In this document: positions 25,982 to 34,295 of the stretch, in pieces
Layout: each line of letters starts with the position of its first letter
Position numbering within the stretch: the stretch's first letter is position 1
Source of the DNA: CAVVEC01 sp963770485
Lineage (GTDB): Bacteria > Acidobacteriota > Terriglobia > Terriglobales > Acidobacteriaceae
Reading direction: 5' to 3'
NCBI GenBank assembly: GCA_963770485.1
Contig: CAVYPX010000011.1
Location: forward strand, 62,001 to 126,000
Length of the DNA: 64,000 nucleotides
Made by a program: the position numbers and the translations under genes
Notes under the pieces: model-generated
Seen by the model: only the letters and a program-made list of their open reading frames with translations
What the model was told of the DNA's origin: nothing
The model's database searches: none

Positions 25982-26069
25982 GAAAGACAGCTTGCCGTCG
26001 AGAATCTAAAAGTTGCTCATCGGCTACACCAAAGTAGATCCTGCAACCATTTTCCTGCATCAACGTAGC

Positions 26070-26807
26070 TCACAGTGTTCCGGCACTCGGGAGAATGGTC
26101 AACTCTTCCACCGTGCTCTCGGTCGGCATGGTGAGAGCTTTCACCACCGCCTCCGCCACAGTTTGGGGGTGCATCATCTTCTTGCGGGGCGCCTCCGGCC
26201 AGAGCGTGTTCCAGATCGCGGTGTCGGTTGCGCCGGGTAGAAATGCGATCACCCGAATACCCTGCGGTCTCAACTCCTCCCGCAATGCATCCGTGAAACC
26301 CAGTGCGCCGTGCTTGGAAGAGGTGTAGGCCGAAGAACCGGGGAACGCCTTCCGAGCCGCAATGGAAAGATTGCTGAGGATGGCGCCGCCGCGCTTCATC
26401 AGGGGCAAGGCTGCGCGCGTGACACGAAACATCCCGGTAAGATTGGTATCAATAACGTCCTTCCACACGTCGACCGGCAGCTGTCCCACTGTCATATTCG
26501 CATGAGCAACGCCGGCGTTGTTGATGAGAATATCCAGCCGGTGAAATTGGTCTTCCACGGCGGCGAAGAGCGCTGCAACGGCATGTGGATCGCGGACATC
26601 GCAGACAAACGGCAGTACCCGAACCTTGCGCCCCAGTTCCCTGCTGGTTTTATTCAATCCTGATCGATTGCGCCCGGTGATGACCAGATCACAGCCTTCG
26701 GCGGCGAGCGCTCGACCAATGGCTAGCCCAATGCCTCGGTTTCCTCCGGTGATGAGCGCGACTTTGCCACGCAGGCTGGACCGCGAGTTTTCAACCGTAG
26801 CAGTGAT
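26070..26807 (-). CDS. SDR family oxidoreductase, candidate pteridine reductase
   Basis: A Rossmann short-chain dehydrogenase: TGGNRGIG cofactor loop, CDVRD, NNAGVAHA, catalytic Ser in LSNLSIAARK and YTSSK with Tyr and Lys. It is the last gene of the glycosyltransferase/PTPS/PTPS/folE operon, so a sepiapterin-reductase-like role in tetrahydropterin synthesis is inferred. The start is a problem: the frame is open to an ATG at 27050 inside folE, yet no ATG, GTG or TTG occurs near the family's normal N-terminus. I place the start tentatively at ATC 26807. A repeat segment (26838-26875) lies in the upstream gap. Confidence 0.8.
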   Translation of the reverse strand: MTATVENSRSSLRGKVALITGGNRGIGLAIGRALAAEGCDLVITGRNRSGLNKTSRELGRKVRVLPFVCDVRDPHAVAALFAAVEDQFHRLDILINNAGVAHANMTVGQLPVDVWKDVIDTNLTGMFRVTRAALPLMKRGGAILSNLSIAARKAFPGSSAYTSSKHGALGFTDALREELRPQGIRVIAFLPGATDTAIWNTLWPEAPRKKMMHPQTVAEAVVKALTMPTESTVEELTILPSAGTL

Positions 26808-26837
26808 GGTCCCGAGCTTCGCGCGGCGGGAAAGCTG

Positions 26838-26878
26838 GCGCGGCGAAGTCGAAGGGGCGGCTGTCCCTACGTGGTGCT
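26838..26878 (-). repeat. Interspersed repeat copy between folE and the SDR gene
   Basis: On the minus strand this segment contains GGGACAGCCGCCCCTTCGAC followed by TTCGC. The same run occurs at 37346-37370 on the plus strand, upstream of hicB, in a similar CAC-T-GGGACAG context. It indicates that the region before the SDR is non-coding repeat DNA rather than an N-terminal extension of the SDR. Confidence 0.7.
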
Positions 26879-26914
26879 TGCGGGTCTCTTTCGGATGACG
26901 CGCGTCAGAACTCC

Positions 26915-27514
26915 TTACACTCCGTTCGCCCGGTTGCGGATCAGGGACAGAAATTCCGTCCTGGTTTCCTGCTCGTCGCGGAAGCAGCCCAACATGGACG
27001 AAGTGACCGCGGCGGAATGTTGTTTTTCCACCCCGCGCATCATCATGCACAGGTGGCGCGCCTCGACCACGACCCCTACGCCCTGCGGTTCAATGGCCTT
27101 CTGTATGGTCTCGGCAATCTGGGTCGTGAGCCGTTCCTGGATTTGCAGACGGCGGGAGAAGATTTCAATCAGCCGCGGAATTTTGCTCAGACCAATCACC
27201 TTGCCATTGGGGATATAGGCGACGTGCACTTTGCCAAAAAACGGCAGCATGTGATGTTCGCACAGGCTGAACATTTCGACGTCTTTGACGATCACCATCT
27301 CGTCGTAGGTCACGGTGAATAGGGCGTCCTTCAGCATCGCCTCAGGGTCTTCCTTGTAACCCTTCATCAGATGTTCGTAGGTGCGATGCACGCGATCCGG
27401 GGTGCGCACCAGACCCTCGCGCGTAGGATCCTCGCCCAGGCGGACGATCATCTCGCGGACCAGGTCTTCGAAGGTGGCGCTGGTCAGTGTCGGAGTATCA
27501 ACAGAAGATTTCAT
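26915..27514 (-). CDS. folE: GTP cyclohydrolase I (FolE)
   Basis: From ATG 27514 the protein has about 199 residues; in-frame ATGs at 27520 and further upstream are also possible. Family hallmarks are TPDRVHRTYEHLMKGY, the zinc-binding Cys and His in FSLCEHHMLPFFGK, HVAYIPNGKVIGLSKIPR and the second zinc Cys in EARHLCMMMRG. It converts GTP to 7,8-dihydroneopterin triphosphate, the common precursor of folate and biopterin. Immediately upstream are two 6-pyruvoyl-tetrahydropterin synthase genes, which points to the biopterin branch. Confidence 0.97.
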   Translation of the reverse strand: MKSSVDTPTLTSATFEDLVREMIVRLGEDPTREGLVRTPDRVHRTYEHLMKGYKEDPEAMLKDALFTVTYDEMVIVKDVEMFSLCEHHMLPFFGKVHVAYIPNGKVIGLSKIPRLIEIFSRRLQIQERLTTQIAETIQKAIEPQGVGVVVEARHLCMMMRGVEKQHSAAVTSSMLGCFRDEQETRTEFLSLIRNRANGV

Positions 27515-27523
27515 AATCATCCC

Positions 27524-27623
27524 GATTTTGTAATTTGGTAATCCGGTAATTGTGCAATTCAACTGCGATGGCCGGCACCGGCGTTGAAATTACAAAATTA
27601 CCCGATTACACAATTACCAAATC
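27524..27623. repeat. 100-bp AT-rich fold-back element between PTPS and folE
   Basis: The left arm 27524-27563 and right arm 27583-27623 are imperfect inverted repeats of about 40 bp, built from GGTAATTnTGTAATT-like words and closed by a GC-rich loop (GCCGGCACCGGC). The right arm overlaps the last codons of the upstream PTPS gene, and the left arm ends 4 bp before the earliest near-start of folE. In the transcript it would form a long hairpin between the two genes. Confidence 0.8.
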
Positions 27624-28036
27624 CTGTCTTGTGCCCCCGCGTATTCAAACGAGTTCATCATCGTCTCTTCGAACCGCACCTTTTCCAGATGTGCGGAGCG
27701 GAACCCGCGCTGCAAAATATCGTAGACTGCCATGCACAAGTTCTCGGTAGTCGGTACCGTGCCGGCAAATTCCGCCAATGTGTTCAGATTCTGGTGGTCA
27801 AAGCGTTCGAGGATCTCGCGCCGCACAAAATTATCCAGATCCACCAGATTACAAACCATGCCAGTGCTTTCATTCACCGGGCCGCTGACCGTGACCTCGA
27901 GCCCGTAGTTGTGGCCGTGTCCGTAGGGATTGTTGCATTTGCCGTAGGTCGAAGCATTCTCCGCGTCCGACATGGCATCGCTGTGCAGGCGATGCGAAGC
28001 CGAAAACAGATAACGCCGCGTCAGGTAGGCTTTCAT
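27614..28036 (-). CDS. 6-pyruvoyl-tetrahydropterin synthase paralog 2
   Basis: The 140-residue enzyme shows the T-fold PTPS signature: zinc histidine in FSASHRL, then GKCNNPYGHGHNYGLEVTV with the catalytic Cys and two zinc His, DLDNF, FDHQNLN, and a final Glu in VRFEET for pterin anchoring. The CNNPxGHGHNY form matches eukaryotic-type PTPS rather than the CxxxHGH of typical QueD. It starts inside the stop region of its neighbour (4-bp ATGA overlap) and is about 43% identical to it by eye. It should act on dihydroneopterin triphosphate. Confidence 0.93.
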   Translation of the reverse strand: MKAYLTRRYLFSASHRLHSDAMSDAENASTYGKCNNPYGHGHNYGLEVTVSGPVNESTGMVCNLVDLDNFVRREILERFDHQNLNTLAEFAGTVPTTENLCMAVYDILQRGFRSAHLEKVRFEETMMNSFEYAGAQDRIW

Positions 28037-28443
28037 GCTTCACCGTAGAAATCGACAAACAAATCAGGTGTTTCGTACACACGTACTCGGTGTAGGTGCG
28101 CCCTTGTCAACTTGGTTGCCAGGCGCTGCCAGATGGCGATCGCCAAATTCTCGGTGGTCGGGATGCGGCTGGAGAATTCGGGCACTTCTTTGTTCAGAAA
28201 GCGATGATCCATGGCGTCCAGCACCTCGCGGTTCAAGACCTCCTTTAACTGCTTGAGATCAACGACGAAGCCGGAGCGCGGATCGACTTCGCCTTTCACT
28301 GTGACTTCGAGCGTGTAGTTGTGCCCGTGGCCGTTGGGATTATTGCATTTTCCGAAGATGCGCTGGTTTTCCTCCGCGGTGAATTCCGGATTGTGGTAGT
28401 AGTGCGAAGCGGAGAATTCAGCTCTGCGGGTTAGATAGACCAT
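28033..28443 (-). CDS. 6-pyruvoyl-tetrahydropterin synthase paralog 1
   Basis: This 136-residue PTPS has FSASHYY, FGKCNNPNGHGHNYTLEVTV, DLKQLKEVLNREVLDAMDHRFLN, TTENLAIAIW and VRVYETPD, i.e. all zinc, catalytic and pterin-binding residues. The resemblance to animal PTPS (GKCNNPNGHGHNY) is strong. It lies directly in front of the second paralog and overlaps the 3' end of the glycosyltransferase gene by 13 bp, so the genes are likely translated from one message. Having two complete paralogs side by side is unusual. Confidence 0.94.
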   Translation of the reverse strand: MVYLTRRAEFSASHYYHNPEFTAEENQRIFGKCNNPNGHGHNYTLEVTVKGEVDPRSGFVVDLKQLKEVLNREVLDAMDHRFLNKEVPEFSSRIPTTENLAIAIWQRLATKLTRAHLHRVRVYETPDLFVDFYGEA

Positions 28444-29561
28444 GTTCGACCTTGCGTTGAAGGAGCGCCAACGTCTCGCCGCTTGTCGCGCGGGCGTCCC
28501 GCCGGCAGTGCGCGGGTCGTTGCCGAGTCAAAATCGTGATCGCCGGAATAGTTCCTGCCCTTCCACGAAATGTTCCGCTTCCTGTAAGCGATAACAGAGC
28601 GCACCAGCAGATAGGAGAACAGCGACAATCCGGCGAGCGCCAACGCACTGGCGTCCCAGGAAAAATGTGCTTTGCGAATTCGATTCAAGAAGAGTCCATA
28701 GAGAACCGCGCACAGAATGGCCGCTACAATCGCCGGCTCGGTCCGACTTTTCGCGCCGAGCCCGATCGCGCTCGCTGCACTGCCCACAATCAGCACAAAT
28801 TCCGTGAGCCGCAGAACCGCCAATCGCAGCGGCGACGGAAACAGCAGCACCAGATTCTTGGTCCAGCCTTCCCTGAGCTGAGCAAAGCTGCGGTACATGC
28901 GGGTGCGGACGGCGTCACCGCCGAAGCGAAAGAAGATCTTGCGGCCGGAGACTTTCACTGCCCGAGCCAAGGCAACATCCTCAAGCAGACTGGTGGCCAT
29001 GGCCACATGCCCACCCACCGCGTCATAGGCTTCGCGTGAGATCAGCAAATACTGGCCATTGGCGGCGGCAGCGGGCGACGCCGGGTTGCTCACGTCGCTC
29101 GGCCGGTAGGTCAACGCCAGTTCGGCGAAGATCACGGGCATCACCGCTTTCTCCCAAAACCCGTGGACTTCTTGCTCGGGAGAATATGACAGTAACGCCG
29201 CACCACGCCGCTGCGCTTCCGCCAGGCTGCGGGCCAGCGAACCCGGATGATGAACCGTATCGGCGTCCGTGAAGAGCAGCCAATCCCCGCGCGCCTCTTT
29301 TGCACCCGCCACGAGAGCATTGTTCTTGCCGCTCCAGCCCGGTGGCAGCGATCCGGCCTGGATCACGCGGACACGCGGAAAGGACTGTGCGATCTCGTGT
29401 GTACGGTCGGTGGACGCGTCGTCCACGACGATGATTTCGAAGTCCACACCAGTTTGCGACACGAGCGAGCGTAGGCAGTCTTCCAGGCAAGCTTCTTCAT
29501 TCCGTGCCGGCACAATGACCGACACGGCTGGCCGCTTCGATACCGAATTCGATCTCACCAC
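28431..29561 (-). CDS. Membrane-associated family 2 glycosyltransferase (HpnB/CrtQ-like)
   Basis: The 376-residue protein starts at GTG 29561. Its GT-A domain includes SVIVPARNEEACLEDCLRSL, IIVVDDASTDRT, WSGKNNALVAGAKEA and the DxD-type FTDADTVHH, then SLLEDVALARAVK. Two to four hydrophobic helices follow (LTEFVLIVGSAASAIGLG, PAIVAAILCAVLYGLFL), and a basic tail. Close relatives glycosylate hopanoids or carotenoids. It heads the PTPS/folE operon, so a pteridine-glycosylating role is conceivable but speculative. Its start codon is 10 bp from that of the divergent tlpA gene. Confidence 0.85.
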   Translation of the reverse strand: MVRSNSVSKRPAVSVIVPARNEEACLEDCLRSLVSQTGVDFEIIVVDDASTDRTHEIAQSFPRVRVIQAGSLPPGWSGKNNALVAGAKEARGDWLLFTDADTVHHPGSLARSLAEAQRRGAALLSYSPEQEVHGFWEKAVMPVIFAELALTYRPSDVSNPASPAAAANGQYLLISREAYDAVGGHVAMATSLLEDVALARAVKVSGRKIFFRFGGDAVRTRMYRSFAQLREGWTKNLVLLFPSPLRLAVLRLTEFVLIVGSAASAIGLGAKSRTEPAIVAAILCAVLYGLFLNRIRKAHFSWDASALALAGLSLFSYLLVRSVIAYRKRNISWKGRNYSGDHDFDSATTRALPAGRPRDKRRDVGAPSTQGRTWSI

Positions 29562-29571
29562 AGGGCGAATT

Positions 29572-30075
29572 ATGTATTATAGCTTTGTGCGACGCGCCTC
29601 AGTTGTCCTCGGCATCTTTACTCTTCTTCTGTGCGGCTGTTACCGCGGCTCACGGCCACCCCGGATTGGCACCGCCGCTCCCGACTTCACCGTGCAGGAT
29701 GCCGATCGCAAAGTCACGCTCAGCGACTTTCGCGGAAAAATCGTGGTCTTGAATTTCTGGGCAACATGGTGTCCGCCGTGCGTGGAAGAGATGCCCTCAC
29801 TGGTCCAGATGCAGCATCGCCTAAAAGATAAGGGCGTGGTACTTCTCGGCGTGAGTTTGGACGTCGATGGCGATTCCTACCGCAAGTTCTTGAAGGACTA
29901 CAACATCGATTTCCTGACGGTGCGCGATGCCGATCAGAAGAGCAACAATCTTTACGGTACCTTCAAGTTTCCCGAGACCTACATCATCGATCGCAACGGG
30001 ATCGTGCGCCGCAAGTTCATTGGCCCAGTGGATTGGAGCCAGCCGGAGATCATGGATTTCCTCAACAAGCTCTAG
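29572..30075 (+). CDS. TlpA/ResA-type thioredoxin lipoprotein
   Basis: From ATG 29572 the protein is 167 residues; GTG 29587 is an alternative start. The open frame extends upstream to 29269 only as a shadow of the glycosyltransferase. The signal sequence ends in a lipobox (TLLLCGC), so it is probably a lipoprotein. The AhpC/TSA-like fold starts APDFTVQDADRKVTLSDFRG, has the WCPPC active site in NFWATWCPPCVEEMP and the cis-Pro in FPETYIIDRNG. Likely function: thiol-disulfide reduction outside the inner membrane, for example in cytochrome c maturation. Confidence 0.92.
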   Translation: MYYSFVRRASVVLGIFTLLLCGCYRGSRPPRIGTAAPDFTVQDADRKVTLSDFRGKIVVLNFWATWCPPCVEEMPSLVQMQHRLKDKGVVLLGVSLDVDGDSYRKFLKDYNIDFLTVRDADQKSNNLYGTFKFPETYIIDRNGIVRRKFIGPVDWSQPEIMDFLNKL

Positions 30076-30149
30076 AAGTGCCCGGCCGCATCAAAATTCC
30101 CTCCATCGTCCCGGAGAGTTTCCTATCCCCGGCCGAAAATCCTCTCGGA

Positions 30150-33100
30150 CTAGAAAAAAAACTTCAGCGCCAGTTGCAGAATGCGCGCGTTGTGGGCGGA
30201 CCCTGGACGCAGAAAGCCCGTGGTGGTGGTGCAAGACAGGTCTCCGGCCGAATTGTTAGATCCACCATAGCAACCGATCGAATTCGCACCCGTGATGCCC
30301 GAACTGTTGGCGTTGTCGGAGGCGGAACCCGCGTCGCCCCCCAGCCATGACCATTCGGTGTGGTTAAAGATGTTGAAGGCTTCAGCCCTGAATTCAAAAT
30401 ACTTGCTCTCGGTCACAGCAATGTGTTTCAGCAAGGCCATGTCGAAGTTCGTACGCCACGGATTGTTGAGAATGTTTCTTCCGGAGTTTCCGAAGGTCAG
30501 ACCGGTTGGGGCCACGAACGCTGAGGGATTGTAGAGGAGAGGGCCAAAACCGGGTTGGCTGATGTTCGGGATTCCCGACTGTGGATTGCCCACGAGATCA
30601 GGGAAAGAAGTGCCGGTGGCGAGGGTATTGCCCACGCCCGCATTGTCGGCTGGAATAGAACCGACGCCGCCGTTGTATACGCTGAAAGGACTCCCGCTCT
30701 GGATTAGAGTAATGCCGGACCACTCCCATCCCCCCAACACCCGGTTGGCGAGGCCCTTGCCCTTGAAGAATGGCAAGTCGTACACGTATCCAAGGTCGAT
30801 GTTGTGCCGTTGGTCGAAGTTGGAGCTTGCCCGGTATGAGTTCAGGTCGTAGGAGTTTAAGAAGGTCCCATCGTTCCAGTCCGAGGAATCGTCGATCGAA
30901 TGGCTGTAGGTGTAAGCAGCAGTCAATTGCAAGCCGCCGATATTGTGGCGCAAAGAAGCTTCCAGCGCATGGTAGATCGAGGATCCGGTATCGTCCTTGC
31001 GAGTGATGCCTCCGATCCCAAGAAATGGGCGGTACGGATCGGGATCGGCACCGCAAGCGACTGCAAGGTTATTGGCCCAGCTTCCTGTGATCGTATGGTT
31101 GTTTACGGTCGCGGTCGCAATGGAGGTAACGGGGTCTAGAGAGACCGAACTGCAATCGGCAGCGCTAATTGCCTGGCCAGGCAGGTAGGGATTCAGGGAT
31201 GCCGGAACAGCGTGTATTTGGTTGTATTCATAGGAGCGCGTCAGGTGCGTACCTTTGCTCCCAACGTAGGAAATCGTGGCAACTGTGTTTTTTGCAATAT
31301 CATGCTGCACGTCCAGGTGCCACTGCTGAACATAGGGCCAGATGGCTCTACTGGGGATGGAAACAAAGCTTAAGGGGCCGGAACTAGTACCCTGCGGCAC
31401 GATGTTCTGGTAACCCGCGATATTGAAAACGGTTGCAGTTTGCGAGAGCGGGTTGTATTGCTCCAATGTGCCGGCATTGGCTTCGCCTTGATTGGTGTGT
31501 TCAAAGAAAACGCCGTATCCGCCTCGCAGTGCCCACTTGCCGTCTCCTTTGGGGTCCCAGGCAAAGCCGATACGGGGCGCAGGGTTGAACAAGTGACCTG
31601 CCATGCAACCGGCAGGCACACCCGCCGTCACACCGCATTGCACCCAACCGTTGTAGGGGTTACCTATCACATTTCCGCTGGCGTCGACTCCACTGGCTCC
31701 GGGAACGTAGAATCGAGGATCAAAATTCCAGGCGCTGTGATGAATCTCACGGTAGGTGCCAAACAGACTGACGCGCAGGCCCAAATTGAGTGTGAGGCGA
31801 CTGGTGGCGTGCCAGTCGTCCTGGAAATAGGGTTCGAAGATCTTGTATCGGTTGTAGGTCTTGATGGCCGACTTCTCTTGCTGGAAGTTGTCCACATACC
31901 CCAGCAGCAAATCGGCGAAAGCATTTCCGGTCGTGACCGCCGAACCCGTGCTAAAGGTCAATTGGCCGTTGACTCCGATCGAGGGTTGTGGCAGTTCGTT
32001 CTTCTGGGCAGCCACAAAGTAGCCCCCGAACTGCAAGTTATGCTTGCCGATAATCTTGGTTACATTGTCCCGGTAGGTATAGGTGGGATTGGAGTTTAAG
32101 GGACCGTTGGGCACATAGCCCGGATCTTCAGCGAAGCTATATTGGCCGCCGGCCAAGCTGATCCCGGTGACCTTGCCACCGAAGCCGTTATCAAAAATAC
32201 CGATCGGTAAGAAGCCAGAAGGGCGTTGCCAGGGGCCAATCAAGCTGGTACTGATGTGATCGGTCGTGTAGCTGGCAACGAACTCATTCAACAATGTCGG
32301 CGATGCATTCGCGGTCAGGCGGGCAACCATGCTGACGCCCGGACCGTTAAAGTTCGTTTGGACCGTGGGGAAGCTGGTTCCATTGGTCCACAGAGGCACG
32401 GGATAATCCTGGAACCAGGAATCGTGTATGTACCGGAACGTGCCGCGGATTTTGTCGCTGAAATTGTGGTCAATGCGAAAGAGCTCCTCCCGCCAATTGG
32501 TCGGGAGAGTGGGGGTTGCGAACCATTGGTTGGAGCCGATGTTCGGCGTGGGAATCAGGCCCTCAAGACCGGCGACCGTGGGACCGTTGGAAATCGGTAC
32601 TTGGTTGTTGGGAAAGTAAGCCGGGCTTGTCGTGCTCAACCCTTGGGCCGGGCAATTGGGGTACGCCGCGGCAGTCGCTGTACTGTACGGCGTCCCAGCC
32701 GCAGGGCACACATCGCTGAAGTTGCCTACACGTTCCGCCAGCGACGGCACAGCGGTGGTGCTGAAGAACCCAGTCGCGGGAACGCGGTCGCGCCTCCACT
32801 CCTCCGACCAGAAAAAGAACGTTTTCTGCTTGTCAGTGTTGTAGTGGCCTGGAATATACACGGGACCACCGATGGTGAAACCGAAGTCGTTCTTTTTGTA
32901 GGGAGGGACGCTCGTCTGAAACTGAGGCGTGGCGTTAAACATGTCGTTGCGCACGAACTCATATAAATCACCGTGAAAACTGCTGGTACCGGACTTGGTT
33001 TCCACCTCGACGGTTCCGGAACCGTTGCGGCCATACTGAGCGCCATAGTTGGATGTGAGAACTTTGAATTCGGCAATGGCGTCAACGCTTGGATAGACGT

Positions 33101-33731
33101 TTAGAGTCGTGTTGCTGCCGTTGTCCAAGGCGTCGCCGCCATCCAGTTCCCAGTTGTTGTATTCGGTCCGGCCTCCGTTAACACTGAATGAGACATTGCC
33201 CGAGACGCCTACGCCCGCTTCATCCTGCCCCGATTGATTGGTGACGCCGGGCACAAGCGTGATGAGCTGGGTAAAGTTGCGGCCATTCAGTTCAAGCTGA
33301 GTGATTTCCTTTCCGGTTACTGTCCCTCCAAGATCAGAAGACTGGGTTTCCACCTGGGCGACACTTGTGCCCTCTACGGTTATTTCTTCCTTGGTCGCTC
33401 CCACTTGCATGGCGACATCGACGCGAGCCTTCTGGGCTACGCGCAGGATGATGCCCGCCGCTTCGAATTTCTTGAAGCCTGAGGCGGTAACCGTCAGGTT
33501 ATAGGAGCCGATGGGCAAGGCGGCGAAAAGATAATCTCCAGCCGCGTTGCTCGTTGTGGCGCGGTTGATGCCAAGATCCGGATTGGCGAGGGTCACTTGG
33601 GCGCCGGGTATCGCTGCGCCCGTGGGGTCGGCGACGGTGCCAGTGATCGAAGCGGTATCCTGCCCGTACAGTCCATAGGGAAGGCAGAATGCGAACGCGG
33701 AAACCCACAACCACAGGAGACGGGATTTCAT
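30150..33731 (-). CDS. TonB-dependent receptor with carboxypeptidase-regulatory domain (Oar-like)
   Basis: This 1193-residue outer-membrane protein has a signal peptide, then a carboxypeptidase-regulatory beta-sandwich (residues about 25-105: ITGTVADPTGAAIPGAQVTL, GDYLFAALPIGSYNLTV). A plug domain follows (LELNGRNFTQLITLVPGV, NNWELDGGDALDNG, YGAQYGRNGSGTVEVETKSG), then a long barrel ending in an aromatic terminus (LQLALKFFF). Such receptors are expanded in Acidobacteriota and import polymers or siderophores with TonB-ExbBD energy. It is monocistronic and convergent with tlpA. The substrate cannot be told from sequence. Confidence 0.94.
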   Translation of the reverse strand: MKSRLLWLWVSAFAFCLPYGLYGQDTASITGTVADPTGAAIPGAQVTLANPDLGINRATTSNAAGDYLFAALPIGSYNLTVTASGFKKFEAAGIILRVAQKARVDVAMQVGATKEEITVEGTSVAQVETQSSDLGGTVTGKEITQLELNGRNFTQLITLVPGVTNQSGQDEAGVGVSGNVSFSVNGGRTEYNNWELDGGDALDNGSNTTLNVYPSVDAIAEFKVLTSNYGAQYGRNGSGTVEVETKSGTSSFHGDLYEFVRNDMFNATPQFQTSVPPYKKNDFGFTIGGPVYIPGHYNTDKQKTFFFWSEEWRRDRVPATGFFSTTAVPSLAERVGNFSDVCPAAGTPYSTATAAAYPNCPAQGLSTTSPAYFPNNQVPISNGPTVAGLEGLIPTPNIGSNQWFATPTLPTNWREELFRIDHNFSDKIRGTFRYIHDSWFQDYPVPLWTNGTSFPTVQTNFNGPGVSMVARLTANASPTLLNEFVASYTTDHISTSLIGPWQRPSGFLPIGIFDNGFGGKVTGISLAGGQYSFAEDPGYVPNGPLNSNPTYTYRDNVTKIIGKHNLQFGGYFVAAQKNELPQPSIGVNGQLTFSTGSAVTTGNAFADLLLGYVDNFQQEKSAIKTYNRYKIFEPYFQDDWHATSRLTLNLGLRVSLFGTYREIHHSAWNFDPRFYVPGASGVDASGNVIGNPYNGWVQCGVTAGVPAGCMAGHLFNPAPRIGFAWDPKGDGKWALRGGYGVFFEHTNQGEANAGTLEQYNPLSQTATVFNIAGYQNIVPQGTSSGPLSFVSIPSRAIWPYVQQWHLDVQHDIAKNTVATISYVGSKGTHLTRSYEYNQIHAVPASLNPYLPGQAISAADCSSVSLDPVTSIATATVNNHTITGSWANNLAVACGADPDPYRPFLGIGGITRKDDTGSSIYHALEASLRHNIGGLQLTAAYTYSHSIDDSSDWNDGTFLNSYDLNSYRASSNFDQRHNIDLGYVYDLPFFKGKGLANRVLGGWEWSGITLIQSGSPFSVYNGGVGSIPADNAGVGNTLATGTSFPDLVGNPQSGIPNISQPGFGPLLYNPSAFVAPTGLTFGNSGRNILNNPWRTNFDMALLKHIAVTESKYFEFRAEAFNIFNHTEWSWLGGDAGSASDNANSSGITGANSIGCYGGSNNSAGDLSCTTTTGFLRPGSAHNARILQLALKFFF

Positions 33732-34218
33732 CCTTAACTCCTACCCGAAGCGCACATGAAAAGAGAGCTAGACCTCACCCCCGAAGCCCAGCGCATCGCC
33801 CCACACTGGCCGGTGCAAGCCAGTTTGCCACCCCACAATCGCTCCACGTGGACGGCGCATGCACCCAGCTTTCGATGCGGACCACTCGCGCGCGAAGCCT
33901 TTATTAAATCGTGTTAATAGTGCTGTAGGCGCTCTTTCGTGTCAAGAAAAAAATACTCGGACACTATCTACTACAGGTGTCTTAGATGAGATCGTTTTGC
34001 TTCCGGACAGACAATCCCGCCGACTCTTCGCGTAGCGAAGAGCCTGTCCCGAGCGAAGCCGAGGGAATCTGCGCGAGCCGCGCGAGGTGTCGCGTACTTT
34101 GCGACGCAATAGCCGCGCGTTTGGCTCGCTTCGTTCTCAAACTGCACCACTACCCGTCTCGCAGTCAACTGGCTCCTGACCTCCAAAACCTGTTACGCTT
34201 AATCTGCTTTTGGAGCGC
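33732..34218. repeat. Intergenic region with a degenerate copy of the 35689 element
   Basis: No gene is convincing between the TonB receptor and tRNA-Arg. Positions 34041-34156 on the minus strand share GTGGTGCAGT, AAGCGAGCCAAACGCGCG, CGCGCGGCTCGC and CAGAT-CCCTCG blocks, in the same order, with the MITE-like element at 35689-35833 on the plus strand. The two copies are therefore inverted and flank tRNA-Arg and thiO. An extra hairpin CTCTTCGCG-TA-GCGAAGAG lies at about 34024-34042. Confidence 0.72.
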
Positions 34219-34295
34219 GGACCCGTAGCTCAACTGGATAGAGCAATGCGCTTCGAACGCAGAGGTTGGGAGTTCAAGTCTCTCCGGGTCCGCCA
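34219..34295 (+). tRNA. tRNA-Arg (anticodon TCG), CCA encoded
   Basis: A complete cloverleaf: acceptor GGACCCG/CGGGTCC, discriminator G, encoded CCA. The D-arm GCTC-AACTGGATA-GAGC is intact, the anticodon loop CTTCGAA gives TCG, and the T-arm contains AGTTCAAGTCT. Two tandem copies of its 3' terminal 25 nt follow immediately downstream. Confidence 0.96.

Noticed and set aside
26811..27050. SDR N-terminal extension from ATG 27050
   Set aside because: It overlaps folE and an interspersed repeat and has no protein-like character, although it cannot be excluded as a coupled start.
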